64,000 nt of DNA from Candidatus Poribacteria bacterium (GCA_026706025.1 JAPOZO010000056.1:62001-126000); one strand, 5' to 3'; positions 52,717-62,967 are shown, counted from the stretch's first letter. A program made the numbers and translations. The notes: generated by a model not told the origin, from the sequence alone.

Positions 52717-53715
52717 ATGGCAAATTTACGCGTTGGGGTTATTGGTTGTAGCGGTATCGGTACGACACATGCATCGGGGATAATCGGTCTGCCGAATGTT
52801 GAATTAGCCGCTGGCTGCGATTTTGTTCAGAGTACGTTAGATGCTTTCAAAGAGAAATATCAGGACAATTGGGACAACATTACGTTGTATACGAACCATC
52901 AGGAGATGCTCGCCGCTGAGAATTTGGATGTCGTGACGGTGGCAACGTCTGATCACCGACATGCTGACCTCGTTGTTGACGCTGCAAACGCTGGCGTAAA
53001 GGGTATCTTTTGTGAAAAGCCGATGGCGACGAGCGTTGAAGATGCGGACAGGATGATGGAGGCGACCGAGCGAAACGGTACGATTCTGTCGATTGACCAC
53101 ACCCGTCGGTGGCAACCGCTATGGCGGCATACGCATGATGTAATTGTCGGTGGTGGACGTATTGGAGATGTCCAATATGTTATCGGCACGTTGAGCGGTG
53201 GTCGCGCAATGCTTTTCCGTAACGGGACACACCTCGTCGATGCGATCTGCTACTTCGCTGACTCAGAGCCGGAATGGGTTACCGCCGAATTAGAGGACGG
53301 CTATGCGGATTATAACGAGTATAAAGGGGATGGTGGACATGTGCCAGCAACGGAGCCGTCGGCGCACGGGTATATCCACTTTGCGAACGGTGTGCGCGGC
53401 TACTACGCTGGTGGTCCAAAGACAACACTCTCCGGGTTCCGTGTAGAGATCGTTGGCACCAACGGCTATATTCTCATCAGCGACCGAGGGGCGACACTCC
53501 ACCAAGACGATGCTGTTGAGACGATTGAGGCACCGTCATGGGATATGACAGGTATCCCCGCGGGTGTTCGAGAGTTGGTAGGTCTTGTTGCAGAGGGTGG
53601 ACAACCCGTTTCGCCTGGGAGTGAGGGTTACAAAGTCGTCCAAATTATCATCGGCTTCTTAACTTCGCAGCAGCGTGATAATGGGAAAGTTAGACTACCG
53701 TTGTCTGATGGTTAG
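52717..53715 (+). CDS. Gfo/Idh/MocA-family NAD(P)-dependent oxidoreductase
   Basis: A 332-residue protein. The Rossmann fold begins LRVGVIGCSGIGTTHASGI, EKPMATSVEDAD carries the conserved Glu-Lys-Pro, and DHTRRWQPLWRH and RNGTHLVDAICYF mark the catalytic half. The start is ATG 52717, 8 bp after GGAGG; the GTG at 52702 and ATG at 52711 lie on or too close to it. A polyol or amino-sugar substrate is likely. It converges on, and overlaps by 4 bp, the PotA-like gene. Confidence 0.9.
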   Translation: MANLRVGVIGCSGIGTTHASGIIGLPNVELAAGCDFVQSTLDAFKEKYQDNWDNITLYTNHQEMLAAENLDVVTVATSDHRHADLVVDAANAGVKGIFCEKPMATSVEDADRMMEATERNGTILSIDHTRRWQPLWRHTHDVIVGGGRIGDVQYVIGTLSGGRAMLFRNGTHLVDAICYFADSEPEWVTAELEDGYADYNEYKGDGGHVPATEPSAHGYIHFANGVRGYYAGGPKTTLSGFRVEIVGTNGYILISDRGATLHQDDAVETIEAPSWDMTGIPAGVRELVGLVAEGGQPVSPGSEGYKVVQIIIGFLTSQQRDNGKVRLPLSDG

Positions 53716-54803
53716 TCTTCGTCGGCTTTTAAGGCAATAGCGTTCTCAGGAGTCCATTGTAGATAGACGGGATCGCCGCGTTGGAAGCGGTGTGTATCTT
53801 TCATGCCGATGTTCTGTTGGTGTGCAATGAGTGGGGTCGGGTAGCCTGTCTGCACGGTGTATTGCAGCGTCGTGCCGAGGTAACTTTCATCTTCGATCAC
53901 GCCGCGTAAGAAATTAGGGGCATTAGGGTTAAGGGTTGTCCGCAAGTCAAAACGTTCTGGACGGATCGCTATAGTAACAGGTGTGTTCAATGGCACGTCA
54001 CGATTCGGCATGCAGACAACCTTAAGCGGTGGTTCTGTTGTCAGCATAATTTCATTCTCGCTGATGCGTGTTCCTTCAAGGAAGTTAGAGGTGCCGATAA
54101 AGTCTGCGACGAAACGACTCTGTGGTGAATCGTAGATTTCGGCGGGTGTTCCTACCTGAAGGATTTTCCCGTCGTTCATTACTGCCATCCGATCCGACAA
54201 TGCCAACGCCTCACCTTGATCATGCGTAACGTAGACAAACGTGATGCCGACTTTGCGTTGCAATGCCTTGAGTTCGACTTGCATCTGTTTTCGGAGTTTC
54301 AGGTCAAGCGCGGAGAGCGGTTCATCTAATAACAAGATAGTCGGTTCGTTGATTAAAGCACGCGCCAGTGCTACACGTTGTCTCTCACCGCCAGAAAGTT
54401 CACTCGGTCTCCGGTCCCCGTATCCGGGCAACTGAATCAAATCTAAGGAACGTTCAACGGCATCTGAAGTCTCTGCTTTAGATGCCTTTTTCATCTGTAG
54501 TCCGAAAGCTATATTCTGGGCGACTGTTTTATGTGGGAATAAGGCGTAATTTTGGAAAACGGTGTTGACGGGACGGTGATACGCGGGTATTTCTCCCATC
54601 AATTCGTCGTTGATGTAGATTTCGCCAGCGGTAGGATACTCAAACCCGCCGATGATGCGCAGTGTTGTCGTTTTTCCGCATCCGCTCGGTCCGAGTAGCG
54701 AGAAAAATTCGCCGCCCTCTATTTGGAGTGATACATTGTTAACCGCGATGGTATCGCCGAACTGCTTTGTGACGGATGTGAGGGTAATCTGTCCTATTGA
54801 CAT
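53712..54803 (-). CDS. PotA/FbpC-like ABC importer ATPase
   Basis: A 363-residue ATPase. Walker A GPSGCGKTTTLR, Q-loop VFQNYALFPHKTVAQNIAFG, signature LSGGERQRVALARAL, Walker B LLLDEPLSALDLKLR, H-loop VYVTHDQGEALALSDRM. A TOBE domain (about 275-345) is C-terminal. This is the spermidine/putrescine-iron-thiamine class. No permease or binding protein is in the window, so partners are elsewhere. Confidence 0.93.
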   Translation of the reverse strand: MSIGQITLTSVTKQFGDTIAVNNVSLQIEGGEFFSLLGPSGCGKTTTLRIIGGFEYPTAGEIYINDELMGEIPAYHRPVNTVFQNYALFPHKTVAQNIAFGLQMKKASKAETSDAVERSLDLIQLPGYGDRRPSELSGGERQRVALARALINEPTILLLDEPLSALDLKLRKQMQVELKALQRKVGITFVYVTHDQGEALALSDRMAVMNDGKILQVGTPAEIYDSPQSRFVADFIGTSNFLEGTRISENEIMLTTEPPLKVVCMPNRDVPLNTPVTIAIRPERFDLRTTLNPNAPNFLRGVIEDESYLGTTLQYTVQTGYPTPLIAHQQNIGMKDTHRFQRGDPVYLQWTPENAIALKADED

Positions 54804-54814
54804 TTTTTTACCTA

Positions 54815-54990
54815 TTGGGTTCTCGCTCCGATTTTCCCGTTGTCAAAATCGGGTTTCCGTTGGATTTATAGTAAAACCTACAATTAAATAGACACTTTTC
54901 CTTTAACAAAAGGCAGTTCGTAGGGGCAAGGTTTCCTTGTCCGTCTTTCAAAGCGTGTCCTATTATTTTTTCATATCACTATAGATAGGG
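54815..54990. repeat. dispersed-repeat remnants
   Basis: CCGATTTTCCCGTTGTCAAA and ATCGG form a hairpin at 54829. The TTTATAGTAAAA end at 54863 matches the left end of the 1898 element, and GTTCGTAGGGGCAAGGTTTCCTTG at about 54917 is a further palindrome. The right end is degraded (TCATATCACTATAGATAGGG). Confidence 0.45.
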
Positions 54991-55015
54991 TTCCGGTTGG
55001 TTAGCATTTTAAGAG

Positions 55016-56275
55016 TTACTGTTGTGTCATTCTCTGGCATACGACGATGTTTTCTTCGTGCATCGTTGTGGAGGTTTCACCTGCAACGTTGGAAGGGCTG
55101 TTCCTCTTCGGCATCCGCTTGTTTGGTATGTTTCTGACGATGGTCGCCTTATGCGTAAAACCGTGCTGAGAAAAGGCATCAACAATAAATGCATCAGTCG
55201 GCAGCGTAACCTCTTTAACTCGGCGATTGCCTACGACATAGCAGATTGTAGCACACCGTGAAAGTACTTGAACTATTGAATTGATGCTACACCTCAGGTC
55301 AATGTAAAATGCTGACACCTCTCGCGCTCGCTTTTCATCGACGAAACGGATTTTGTCAATAGCAGGTGATATTGGAGAATCTTTCAATATTTCTTTTCAA
55401 TGTTGTCCGCCCATGGCGAGTTTGTCAATTTTGCGGGCATTCGGCAAACCTATCCATTCCGCTGCAAGCCGCGAATATTGTCCATACGCCACTGTGGTCT
55501 GTGAATCTCCATACGGCGGAGATGTAATCACGACATCATAGCCTCCGAGAGGTCGGGGCATTGGGTGTTCACCTTGAACAGTGTTTGCATCAGATACCGA
55601 TACCTCAACGTTTTTCCGTTTTTCGAGAAACGCTGCTAAGCCGTGCCGGTTTCTGCTGAGTTTCTTGCTAAAGATGCCAAACACGTCAGGTTTGAATCCG
55701 TCAATTTTTTCGGCAGGCATGCGGTATAATTTAAACTCTCCGTTCCGCGTATACGATACCTCTCGAACCGTTTCCGAAAAAGCGACCAGTATAAAGTTTC
55801 GGACGGTTTCATCTTCTACTTTGTTAATCCAATCACGTAGGTAAGCGAGACATCTGATGGACTCTTCGGAGAACCAATACGCCAGGTTGAAGATATTAGG
55901 AATCGGAGCGTCAGGGATATTGCCTTCCTGGAATTCAATCTGAAAGAGATGATCGTTCAGCGTATTTAGTGTTTCGTCTAAAGTCGACAGACAAGTTTGT
56001 GTTGACTTGGCGGTTGCTATCAGGCGTACGAGGGGATTAATATCGCATCCGACGCTGTGCATACCGAATAGGGACGCTTCAACCAGAGAGGTACCGGTGC
56101 CACAATAGGGGTCAAGCAGCCATCCGCGTTCTACGCCGTAGGTTTTCAGAAGTTTCCGGGCTATTTGCGGAATCATCATTGCCGGGTAGGTGTGGAAGCA
56201 GTGGGTGTACTCTTTGGTATCAGCATTCTGAAGATCCCAAGTTTCGTCTCTGTATTTCAGATTTCCTCTTTGCAT
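55016..56275 (-). pseudogene. DNA methyltransferase interrupted by one in-frame TGA
   Basis: A 420-codon reading frame on the minus strand with a single TGA at 55397-55399 (codon 293). Before it: SAM-binding LLDPYCGTGTSLVEASLFGM and catalytic VVITSPPYGDSQT (TSPPY, N4-cytosine/N6-adenine class). After it, in the same frame: KEILKDSPISP, then EVSAFYIDL, ATICYVVGNRRVKEVTLPTD and PNVAGE-like text typical of the methylase C-terminus. A C-to-T change would turn CGA (Arg) into TGA. TGA ends many genes here, so recoding is unlikely. No restriction enzyme is near. Confidence 0.8.
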
Positions 56276-56287
56276 TTTCGAAGGTTT

Positions 56288-57733
56288 CTAATCAGTGGAT
56301 AAAACCCGCGTTAAAATTTGGTTCACCAGTTGCGGATTTGCTTTTCCGCGGGTGGCGCGCATGACTTGCCCGACGAGGAATCCGATCGCTTTCTTCGTGC
56401 CGTCACGGTAATCTTGGGCGGGACCGGGATTTTCTTCTACAACCTGTAGCACAATGGCTTCTATCTCTGAGGTATCCGTAATCTGCGCTAATCCCTTTTC
56501 CGCGACAATCTCTTTCGGCATTTTGCCCGTCTCAAAGGCATCGTCAAGCACAGATTTGGCGATTTTGCCGCTGATGGTCGCGTTATCAATCAATTGGATG
56601 AGTTCACTGAGGTGTGCTGGCGTGACTTTAGAATCTTGAATCTCAATTTCTGCGGTATTGAGGAGCCGGGTTAGGTCGCCCATGATCCAGTTCGCACAGG
56701 TCGTCGGTTCATCGCTGAGTTGTGCGGCTTTGTCAAAGAATTCGGCGAGGGTTCGGGTGGTCGTCAGGAGCTCGGCGTTTTCGGCGGAGATGCCGTAATC
56801 CGCAATAAAACGTTTGCGCCGTGCGGCGGGGAGTTCGGGGAGCGTCGGTTGGACTTCCTGAATCCATTCATCACTTATCTGGACATGAACGAGATCGGGT
56901 TCGGGGAAATAGCGATAGTCGTCTGCTTCCTCCTTGCCACGCATCGCCACCGTTTTACCCGTGCTTGGATCAAATAGGAGTGTTTCTTGAACGACCTCTT
57001 CACCGGCATCTAAAATCCGTGCCTGCCGTTTTACCTCATACTCCATCGCATCAATCAGTTCTTGGAACGAGTTTTTGTTTTTAATCTCTGTACGCGTGCC
57101 TAACTCTTTACTGCCCTTGGGTCGTAGGGAGAGGTTCGGTTCGCATCGCAGGCTCCCTTCTTCCATGTTGCAATCGCTGACTTCAATATATTCTAAGATC
57201 TCTTTAACGGCTCGGCAATAGGCGATTGCCTCTTCGGGGGAGTGCAGTTCAGGTTCGCTTACGATTTCAAGGAGCGGTACACCGGCGCGATTGAAGTCCA
57301 TGAAACTACGGGTCGGATCGCCTGTAACTTCGGCGTGGATAGATTTTCCTGCGTCCTCTTCAAGATGGATTCTACGGAGTGCGACAGTCCGAGGTTCGCC
57401 ATCAAATTCAAACGTTACCTGCCCATTTTGACATAACGGGATGTCATATTGCGAGATCTGGTAGTTCTTCGGCAGGTCTGGATAGAAATAGTTCTTCCGA
57501 TCAAATTTACTGGCGGTTGTGATTTCGCAGCCCATCGCCAGTCCTGATCGAACTGCGAACTCAACGGCACGTCTATTGATGACCGGTAATGTTCCGGGCA
57601 TCCCTAAGCAAATTGGGCATGTACAATCATTCGCTGATGCCCCGAAAGTATAAGCGCAGTTGCAGAAAAGTTTACTTTCTGTGCATAATTCAGCATGAAT
57701 TTCTAAACCGATAACTATTTCATATTTGTCCAT
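56288..57733 (-). CDS. gatB: Asp/Glu-tRNA amidotransferase subunit B
   Basis: A 481-residue protein. It starts YEIVIGLEIHAELCTESKLF, with zinc Cys in CNCAYTFGASANDCTCPICLG, the signature DFNRAGVPLLEIVSEPELHS, and DDYRYFPEPDLV. The C-terminal helical YqeY/GatB domain (IAKSVLDDAFETGKMPKEIV) is complete. It forms Gln-tRNA(Gln) or Asn-tRNA(Asn) with GatA and GatC, which are not adjacent. Confidence 0.96.
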   Translation of the reverse strand: MDKYEIVIGLEIHAELCTESKLFCNCAYTFGASANDCTCPICLGMPGTLPVINRRAVEFAVRSGLAMGCEITTASKFDRKNYFYPDLPKNYQISQYDIPLCQNGQVTFEFDGEPRTVALRRIHLEEDAGKSIHAEVTGDPTRSFMDFNRAGVPLLEIVSEPELHSPEEAIAYCRAVKEILEYIEVSDCNMEEGSLRCEPNLSLRPKGSKELGTRTEIKNKNSFQELIDAMEYEVKRQARILDAGEEVVQETLLFDPSTGKTVAMRGKEEADDYRYFPEPDLVHVQISDEWIQEVQPTLPELPAARRKRFIADYGISAENAELLTTTRTLAEFFDKAAQLSDEPTTCANWIMGDLTRLLNTAEIEIQDSKVTPAHLSELIQLIDNATISGKIAKSVLDDAFETGKMPKEIVAEKGLAQITDTSEIEAIVLQVVEENPGPAQDYRDGTKKAIGFLVGQVMRATRGKANPQLVNQILTRVLSTD

Positions 57734-57831
57734 GGATTTACTCTCGTTTTAGATGCCTGCTATGATAAACAGCGCGAGCACCCCCTGATATCCAAAGCGG
57801 GACACTCGCGCCAGAATAAAATAAGAATCTC

Positions 57832-58605
57832 CTATAAACCGTTCTCCGACAACTCGTTGACAACGGTGACGTTCGCTTCTACCTCGCTCTCCGAGGTCAT
57901 GCCGATCGTCATAGCGTGGACACAGGGGAGTCCCATCACGAATTCGATTGCTTCGCGTTGGCTCTCCGCGTCTTTTGCCAATTTCCCCATACCTAAGACT
58001 TTCATGCCATAAATCCCTTTGCCAGCAAACGCCATCTGTTCCATCGTTCGGATGACATCTGCGGGGGACGCGTCCATGCTAACACCGGCGTGATTAATTC
58101 GCGCCAAAACAACCTCAACCCATTCCATCATCGCGGATGTCTGGAATGCGCCATAGTCGTGACAAGAGACACCGTGCGAGCGGATCAAACCTTGCTCTTT
58201 ACAACGGACGAGTGCTTCCATTGCCTCTGGGTAGCGTTGTGGCCAATCTACTTGTGTGAGGCAGTGGAGCAGCACAATATCCACATAATCGGAACCAATT
58301 TCTTTGAGGAACCGCTTCACGTCTGCTTCCACCGTCTCCCGTGTGCGGGATGTTGTCTTTGTGGTGATAGTGACACTTTCTCGCGGCAGCTCTTCAAGTG
58401 CTGCCTTGACGTGTGGATGGCTACCATATTGGTCGGCGGAATCCCAAAACGTTACACCTTTTTCATAAGAAAACAGCAATAGATCTCGAAAGGTTTCAAA
58501 CCCCAAATCCGTCTGGTTTGAACGCCCATTCCAACCATTCGATCCGGTGCCTATAGCAAGCCGTGAGACATTTAAACCTGTTTTCCCCAGTGCTACAATT
58601 TCCAT
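57832..58605 (-). CDS. aldo/keto reductase
   Basis: 257 residues, shorter than the usual 300 or so. The catalytic tetrad is visible as Asp-Tyr in FWDSADQYGSHPHVKAAL, Lys in VTITTKT and His in IVLLHCLTQVDW. The C-terminal NADPH site is truncated (TIGMTSESEVEANVTVVNEL). Residues 205-240 (FAGKGIYGMKVLGMGKLAKD) are typical of a subgroup of short AKRs in uncultured bacteria. Substrate unknown. Confidence 0.85.
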   Translation of the reverse strand: MEIVALGKTGLNVSRLAIGTGSNGWNGRSNQTDLGFETFRDLLLFSYEKGVTFWDSADQYGSHPHVKAALEELPRESVTITTKTTSRTRETVEADVKRFLKEIGSDYVDIVLLHCLTQVDWPQRYPEAMEALVRCKEQGLIRSHGVSCHDYGAFQTSAMMEWVEVVLARINHAGVSMDASPADVIRTMEQMAFAGKGIYGMKVLGMGKLAKDAESQREAIEFVMGLPCVHAMTIGMTSESEVEANVTVVNELSENGL

Positions 58606-58859
58606 TAAATTTCTCCTTACTGCTCAAGATGTGCTTCAATCTAAATCCTCAGTCGGTTAAGTCTAAGTTAAAGTGTAACATAACGACCCAAAATTTGGCA
58701 AGTGATTTCTACGATTTATCAACGTGTCTACTCTTGTTCACTTTTTTGTTGCTTTTTGCCGATAATAAACGTTACAATTGAAAGTTAAAAGGCAAAACCC
58801 ATCATCGGTCTATTGAATCTATCTGAAGTGATATGAGGAGGATTCAAATAAGGAGTGAA

Positions 58860-61139
58860 ATGAAATATATAAATTTCTTTAGCAGAAACCGAACGCAGTT
58901 TAGCGAAAGAACAAACCCGGGCATTATATTAGATGCCACTATAATCCATAATTTTTTTTGGGGTTTGCTTCTACTGGCTTGTAGCTGCTTTGCAGGGGCG
59001 ACGCTGGCTTCCGCGGAAGAAGCGCGTAGTGATGCGTGGGGCGAAGCCTTTACGCTCATTGATAAAGGGGAACGCAGACGCGCCGTTTCAAAACTCGAAA
59101 GTTTATTGCAATCGGATCTGCCCGAGTCGGATAAGCTTAGAATCCATCATGCGCTCGGTTATAACTATGAGAAGCTTCGGAATCGCCCAAAAGCGGTTGG
59201 GCACTATGCGCGGGTCGCTTCGCTGAGTTATCCATTGGCAGATTGCGCTGTCTACCGTCTTGCTCAACTTTACGAAAGTATGAATAACGGGGAACGGGCA
59301 ATAAAGTGGTATACGCAACTCGTCAAGAATTATCCGACGAGTTTTTATGGCGCAGCGGCGAAATGGACTTTAGGGCAGTTACACCTTGAGCGGAAAGAAT
59401 ATGAAACTGCGAAGTCGTACTTAGTAGACCTCGTTAAACATCCGCAATATGCGAGAGAGGCGACTTTTGCTTTCGCGCGCTGTGATGAAGGATTGGGTAA
59501 TGTTTCTGATGCGTTTAATACTTATCGTGAACTTATTAAAGAAAAGCAGTCGTATAGCGTTGCGGAAGAGTCACTCGGTCGGTTGAAGCTGCTTGCCAGA
59601 AGCCATAAATCGCTAAAACTTACGCCAACAGATCGACTTAATTGTGGTATGGTGTTTTTCTCCAATAGGCAATGGCGGTCTGCCGTGAGTGAATTGGCAC
59701 TGATACCTAAAACTGCAGGTTTGGAGATGCGGGCGCATGCGCTTTACCTGACTGGGCGAAGTAACCGAGGCCGAAAGTGGCCGAATACGGCGATTAAGAA
59801 CTTTAACGCCGTGATTGCCCTTGGCGGCAAGAACAGTTACATACCACGTGCTGCCTATCAGATAGCGCAGTGCTATCGGCAGAAGGGGCATCTGAAAACA
59901 GCGGTCAGTAGACTTGAGACCTTTGTAAAAACCTATCCTGAGAACGAATTAGTTGATGATGCGTTGTACGATATCGCGCAGATTCGAGAGAAACGGGATC
60001 AATCAGAGTTAGCACTGGATGCGTATTCACGTTTAATCAAAGTCGCGCCAAACAGCCCATACGCGGACGTGGCGGCATGGCGAACGGGTTGGCAGCGTTT
60101 TGACGAGCGTCGCTATGAAGAAAGTTACAACGCTTTCAAAGGCTTGAAGGAGCACTTCCCCGGCAATCGCTACGCAATGGGTGCGCATTTTTGGATGGCA
60201 AAGATACGTGAACGTCAAAACAAACCCGAGTTTGCCCGGAAACTATACAAGGAAGTAGCAGAGGCGCGATATTGGTACTACTCCGCAAGGGCAAAAGCGA
60301 TTTTGGGAGTAGGTGGCTCCGAACTGGAACCGAAAGCCGTCCAAGATGCGGATATACCGGAGCGTCAGGCATGTCCGTCCCAGGTGCAAATGTTAATGGA
60401 ACTGAGACTTTATGAAGACGCTATCCCGCAATTGGATCACCACATTAACACAACTTCGTTCCCGGAACAGAGATGTTTTCATGATTTGATTGCGTGTTAT
60501 GAAGGGCTCGCGATGTACGATAAAGCGCGGAAGGTAACTGAAAAATCGCTTGAGAGTTCCGCTTTCGCGAATGCGACACGCGCGGATTTGGAAAAACTCC
60601 AACATAAACTCTACCCGCGCTACTATGCCGACGCTGTTGACAAGTATGCCAAGATGTATAACGTTGATACTTTCTTAATTGCGGCAATGATTCTGGAAGA
60701 AAGTCGGTACAATGCTGAGGCAGTGAGTTGGGCGGGTGCGATTGGACTTATGCAGATCATGCCTGCTACTGGGAGAGAACTCGCCCAGAAACTTAAGATT
60801 CGACGGTTCCGTACTTCAATGCTTAAGCAACCGGATATTAATATTCGGATGGGGACGAAGTATATTGGCGAACTCAACTCATGGTTTGATGGCAATTCGC
60901 TGCTGGTAATAGGGGCGTATAACGGTGGACCCGGGCGGATGGAGCGATGGGTATCAACGAAAAACATTAAGGATATTGACCTATTCGTTGAGAAAATTAC
61001 GATTCGGGAAACTCGGCTTCATATCAAGAAGGTTATTGACAGTTACGATAATTATGTCGAAATTTATCGGAAAACTGATGAACCGCCCGCGGTGAATTCG
61101 GCAACGGAGATCGGGCAAAAGCGATTAGAAGGCTTTTGA
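58860..61139 (+). CDS. soluble lytic murein transglycosylase with TPR-like N-terminus
   Basis: A 759-residue protein. An N-terminal hydrophobic signal/anchor lies near 28-52 (FFWGLLLLACSCFAGATLAS). TPR-like helices run to about 560 (for example KAVGHYARVASLSYPLADCA). The SLT domain is at about 575-720, with catalytic Glu in ILEESRYNAEAVSWAGAIGL, followed by MQIMPATG and VIGAYNGGPGRMERW. It cleaves the MurNAc-GlcNAc bond of peptidoglycan. ATG 58860 follows AAGGAGTGAA; the upstream ATG 58833 has no site. Confidence 0.9.
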   Translation: MKYINFFSRNRTQFSERTNPGIILDATIIHNFFWGLLLLACSCFAGATLASAEEARSDAWGEAFTLIDKGERRRAVSKLESLLQSDLPESDKLRIHHALGYNYEKLRNRPKAVGHYARVASLSYPLADCAVYRLAQLYESMNNGERAIKWYTQLVKNYPTSFYGAAAKWTLGQLHLERKEYETAKSYLVDLVKHPQYAREATFAFARCDEGLGNVSDAFNTYRELIKEKQSYSVAEESLGRLKLLARSHKSLKLTPTDRLNCGMVFFSNRQWRSAVSELALIPKTAGLEMRAHALYLTGRSNRGRKWPNTAIKNFNAVIALGGKNSYIPRAAYQIAQCYRQKGHLKTAVSRLETFVKTYPENELVDDALYDIAQIREKRDQSELALDAYSRLIKVAPNSPYADVAAWRTGWQRFDERRYEESYNAFKGLKEHFPGNRYAMGAHFWMAKIRERQNKPEFARKLYKEVAEARYWYYSARAKAILGVGGSELEPKAVQDADIPERQACPSQVQMLMELRLYEDAIPQLDHHINTTSFPEQRCFHDLIACYEGLAMYDKARKVTEKSLESSAFANATRADLEKLQHKLYPRYYADAVDKYAKMYNVDTFLIAAMILEESRYNAEAVSWAGAIGLMQIMPATGRELAQKLKIRRFRTSMLKQPDINIRMGTKYIGELNSWFDGNSLLVIGAYNGGPGRMERWVSTKNIKDIDLFVEKITIRETRLHIKKVIDSYDNYVEIYRKTDEPPAVNSATEIGQKRLEGF

Positions 61140-61161
61140 GTGTCGATAGTCTAACGGACTA

Positions 61162-62844
61162 TCACAAGGAAATCGCTTCGGTGGTGTTGTCACGTGTAAT
61201 GAGAATACGCCGTTGCCATTCGGTATCGTTTTGTGTCGGAAAATCGGCACGGTAATGGGCACCGCGGCTTTCCGTGCGGGCGAGTGCAGATTGCGTTATC
61301 ATCAAGGCGACGTTGAGCATATTAACTGTTTCTACCGTCGCTACGTCTGCGACTTCCGGATTTGTTAGCACACTCCCTAAACTTTCCATTAAATCTTGCA
61401 ATTCGGCGAGGGTTTCTTGTAAGCCCTCGCCGTTTCGTTCGATGCTAACATTCTTCCAGAGCGTCTCGCGAATGACATCTTTGATTGATTCTGTAGAATA
61501 GTTATCGGTTTTCAGTTTTCGGTTATCAGTTAAAGCGTCTCTTGTGGTAGCCCCAAAACCCTCTTGTAACTGTCCACTGATAACTGGGGCCTGATAACTA
61601 TTTGCAAATATTGCAGCGTTTGTGCCAGCGCGGGCACCGTAGACGAGGCATTCAAGCAGAGAGTTGCTTGCTAAGCGATTCGCACCGTGGACACCCGTAC
61701 ATGCTACTTCTCCACAAGCATAAAGCCCTTTGAGATTTGTTTGTGTATCTGTATTGGTGCGGATGCCGCCCATCATAAAGTGTGCGCCGGGACGGACGGG
61801 GATTAAGTCCACGTTAATATTGAGTCCGTAGCGTTTTGTGGTATCGGAGATGGTCGGAAATCGTTCAAGGATAAAATCTTCGGATTCATGGGTAATATCA
61901 AGGAAAACGCACGGGAATCCGGTCGAGTCCATCTCGCTTTGAATGGCGCGGCTCACAACATCCCGTGGGGCAAGTTCACCTTTCTCGTGATATTTCTCCA
62001 TAAAGCGTTCACCACGAATGCTCAGAAGTTTGCCACCTTCCCCTCTAACCGCTTCTGAGATCAAAAAGTTAGGTGCCCCGTCTAAGAAAAGCGTTGTTGG
62101 ATGAAATTGGACGAATTCCATATCTATCATTTCGCATCCGGCGCGCCATGCTGCAGCGAATCCGTCGCCAGTCGCTACTTTTGGGTTAGACGTACACGGG
62201 TAAATCCGTCCAAGCCCACCGGTCGCGAGAATTGTGGCTTTGGCGCGAATACAGGCGACCTGTTCTTCTACAATTGCCGTAACACCATAGCATGTAGGTG
62301 TCTCCTCGCTCGCTAACTTGACATCCGCGTCGGTCAGCAAGTCAATGGCGAATGTATTTTGCAGGACGTGAATGCGTTCCGTATTTAGTACGCGTTGGAT
62401 AAGGACATCCGTCGTTTCACGACCTGTTGCGTCGCCTTTATGTACAATTCGACGGCGGCTGTGAGCGGCTTCTCGTGTAAAGCGCGGCAGGGTTCCTTCC
62501 CAATCGAAGTTCGCACCCCAGTCTAATAGTTCGCCAACGCGTGGAATACCTTCAGATACCATCATCTCAACGGCTTCCACATTGCAGAGACCGGCACCCG
62601 CTGCACAGGTATCCTTTATGTGCAAGGCGATCGTATCATCGAGGTTCATAGCAACAGCGATCCCACCTTGGGCATAGTGTGTGTTACTCTCTGTCAATGT
62701 CGTTTTGGTAATTAACGTCACATTCGCGTGTTCACTCGCAGCGAGAGCCGCGCGTAACCCAGCGGCACCACTACCGATGATAAGCACATCGGTGTCCCAA
62801 CTCAAAAGCCCCTCTGAATTCATCGCAGATGTTGGATTTTCCAT
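61162..62844 (-). CDS. nadB: L-aspartate oxidase with an in-frame repeat insertion
   Basis: A 560-residue flavoenzyme that makes iminoaspartate for NAD. FAD site VLIIGSGAAGLRAALAA (20-36), THYAQGGIAVAM, TGGLGRIYPCTSNPKVATGD, EFVQFHPTTLF and GVHGANRLASNSLLECLVYG are all present. Residues about 415-449 (VISGQLQEGFGATTRDALTD, then NRKLKTDN) are translated from a 104-bp ATAGTTATC element (61498-61601) and lie in the linker before the C-terminal helical domain (IKDVIRETLWKNVSIERNGE). The catalytic core is intact, so the enzyme is probably active. Confidence 0.93.
   Translation of the reverse strand: MENPTSAMNSEGLLSWDTDVLIIGSGAAGLRAALAASEHANVTLITKTTLTESNTHYAQGGIAVAMNLDDTIALHIKDTCAAGAGLCNVEAVEMMVSEGIPRVGELLDWGANFDWEGTLPRFTREAAHSRRRIVHKGDATGRETTDVLIQRVLNTERIHVLQNTFAIDLLTDADVKLASEETPTCYGVTAIVEEQVACIRAKATILATGGLGRIYPCTSNPKVATGDGFAAAWRAGCEMIDMEFVQFHPTTLFLDGAPNFLISEAVRGEGGKLLSIRGERFMEKYHEKGELAPRDVVSRAIQSEMDSTGFPCVFLDITHESEDFILERFPTISDTTKRYGLNINVDLIPVRPGAHFMMGGIRTNTDTQTNLKGLYACGEVACTGVHGANRLASNSLLECLVYGARAGTNAAIFANSYQAPVISGQLQEGFGATTRDALTDNRKLKTDNYSTESIKDVIRETLWKNVSIERNGEGLQETLAELQDLMESLGSVLTNPEVADVATVETVNMLNVALMITQSALARTESRGAHYRADFPTQNDTEWQRRILITRDNTTEAISL
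61498..61601. repeat. ATAGTTATC element inside nadB
   Basis: 104 bp with 9-bp perfect terminal repeats ATAGTTATC and GATAACTAT. It shares the core TCAGTTAAAG...CTCTTGTAACTG with elements at 38386 and 33876. It is read through without a stop. Confidence 0.7.
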
Positions 62845-62967
62845 GTTTTTAAATTACCTTGCGGTGGGTCAAAGGCTTTGACGTATCTAAAGTGTGTGTA
62901 CAAATGCCGTCCCTCCATTTCATTACGGGACTATGTTTGTGATTGTTTATCAGAATGCACAGAAAAT

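Noticed and set aside
55397-55399. TGA as recoded tryptophan or selenocysteine
   Set aside because: Several intact genes end in TGA (for example 790, 28008), and no SECIS-like hairpin was seen next to it. A point mutation is simpler.
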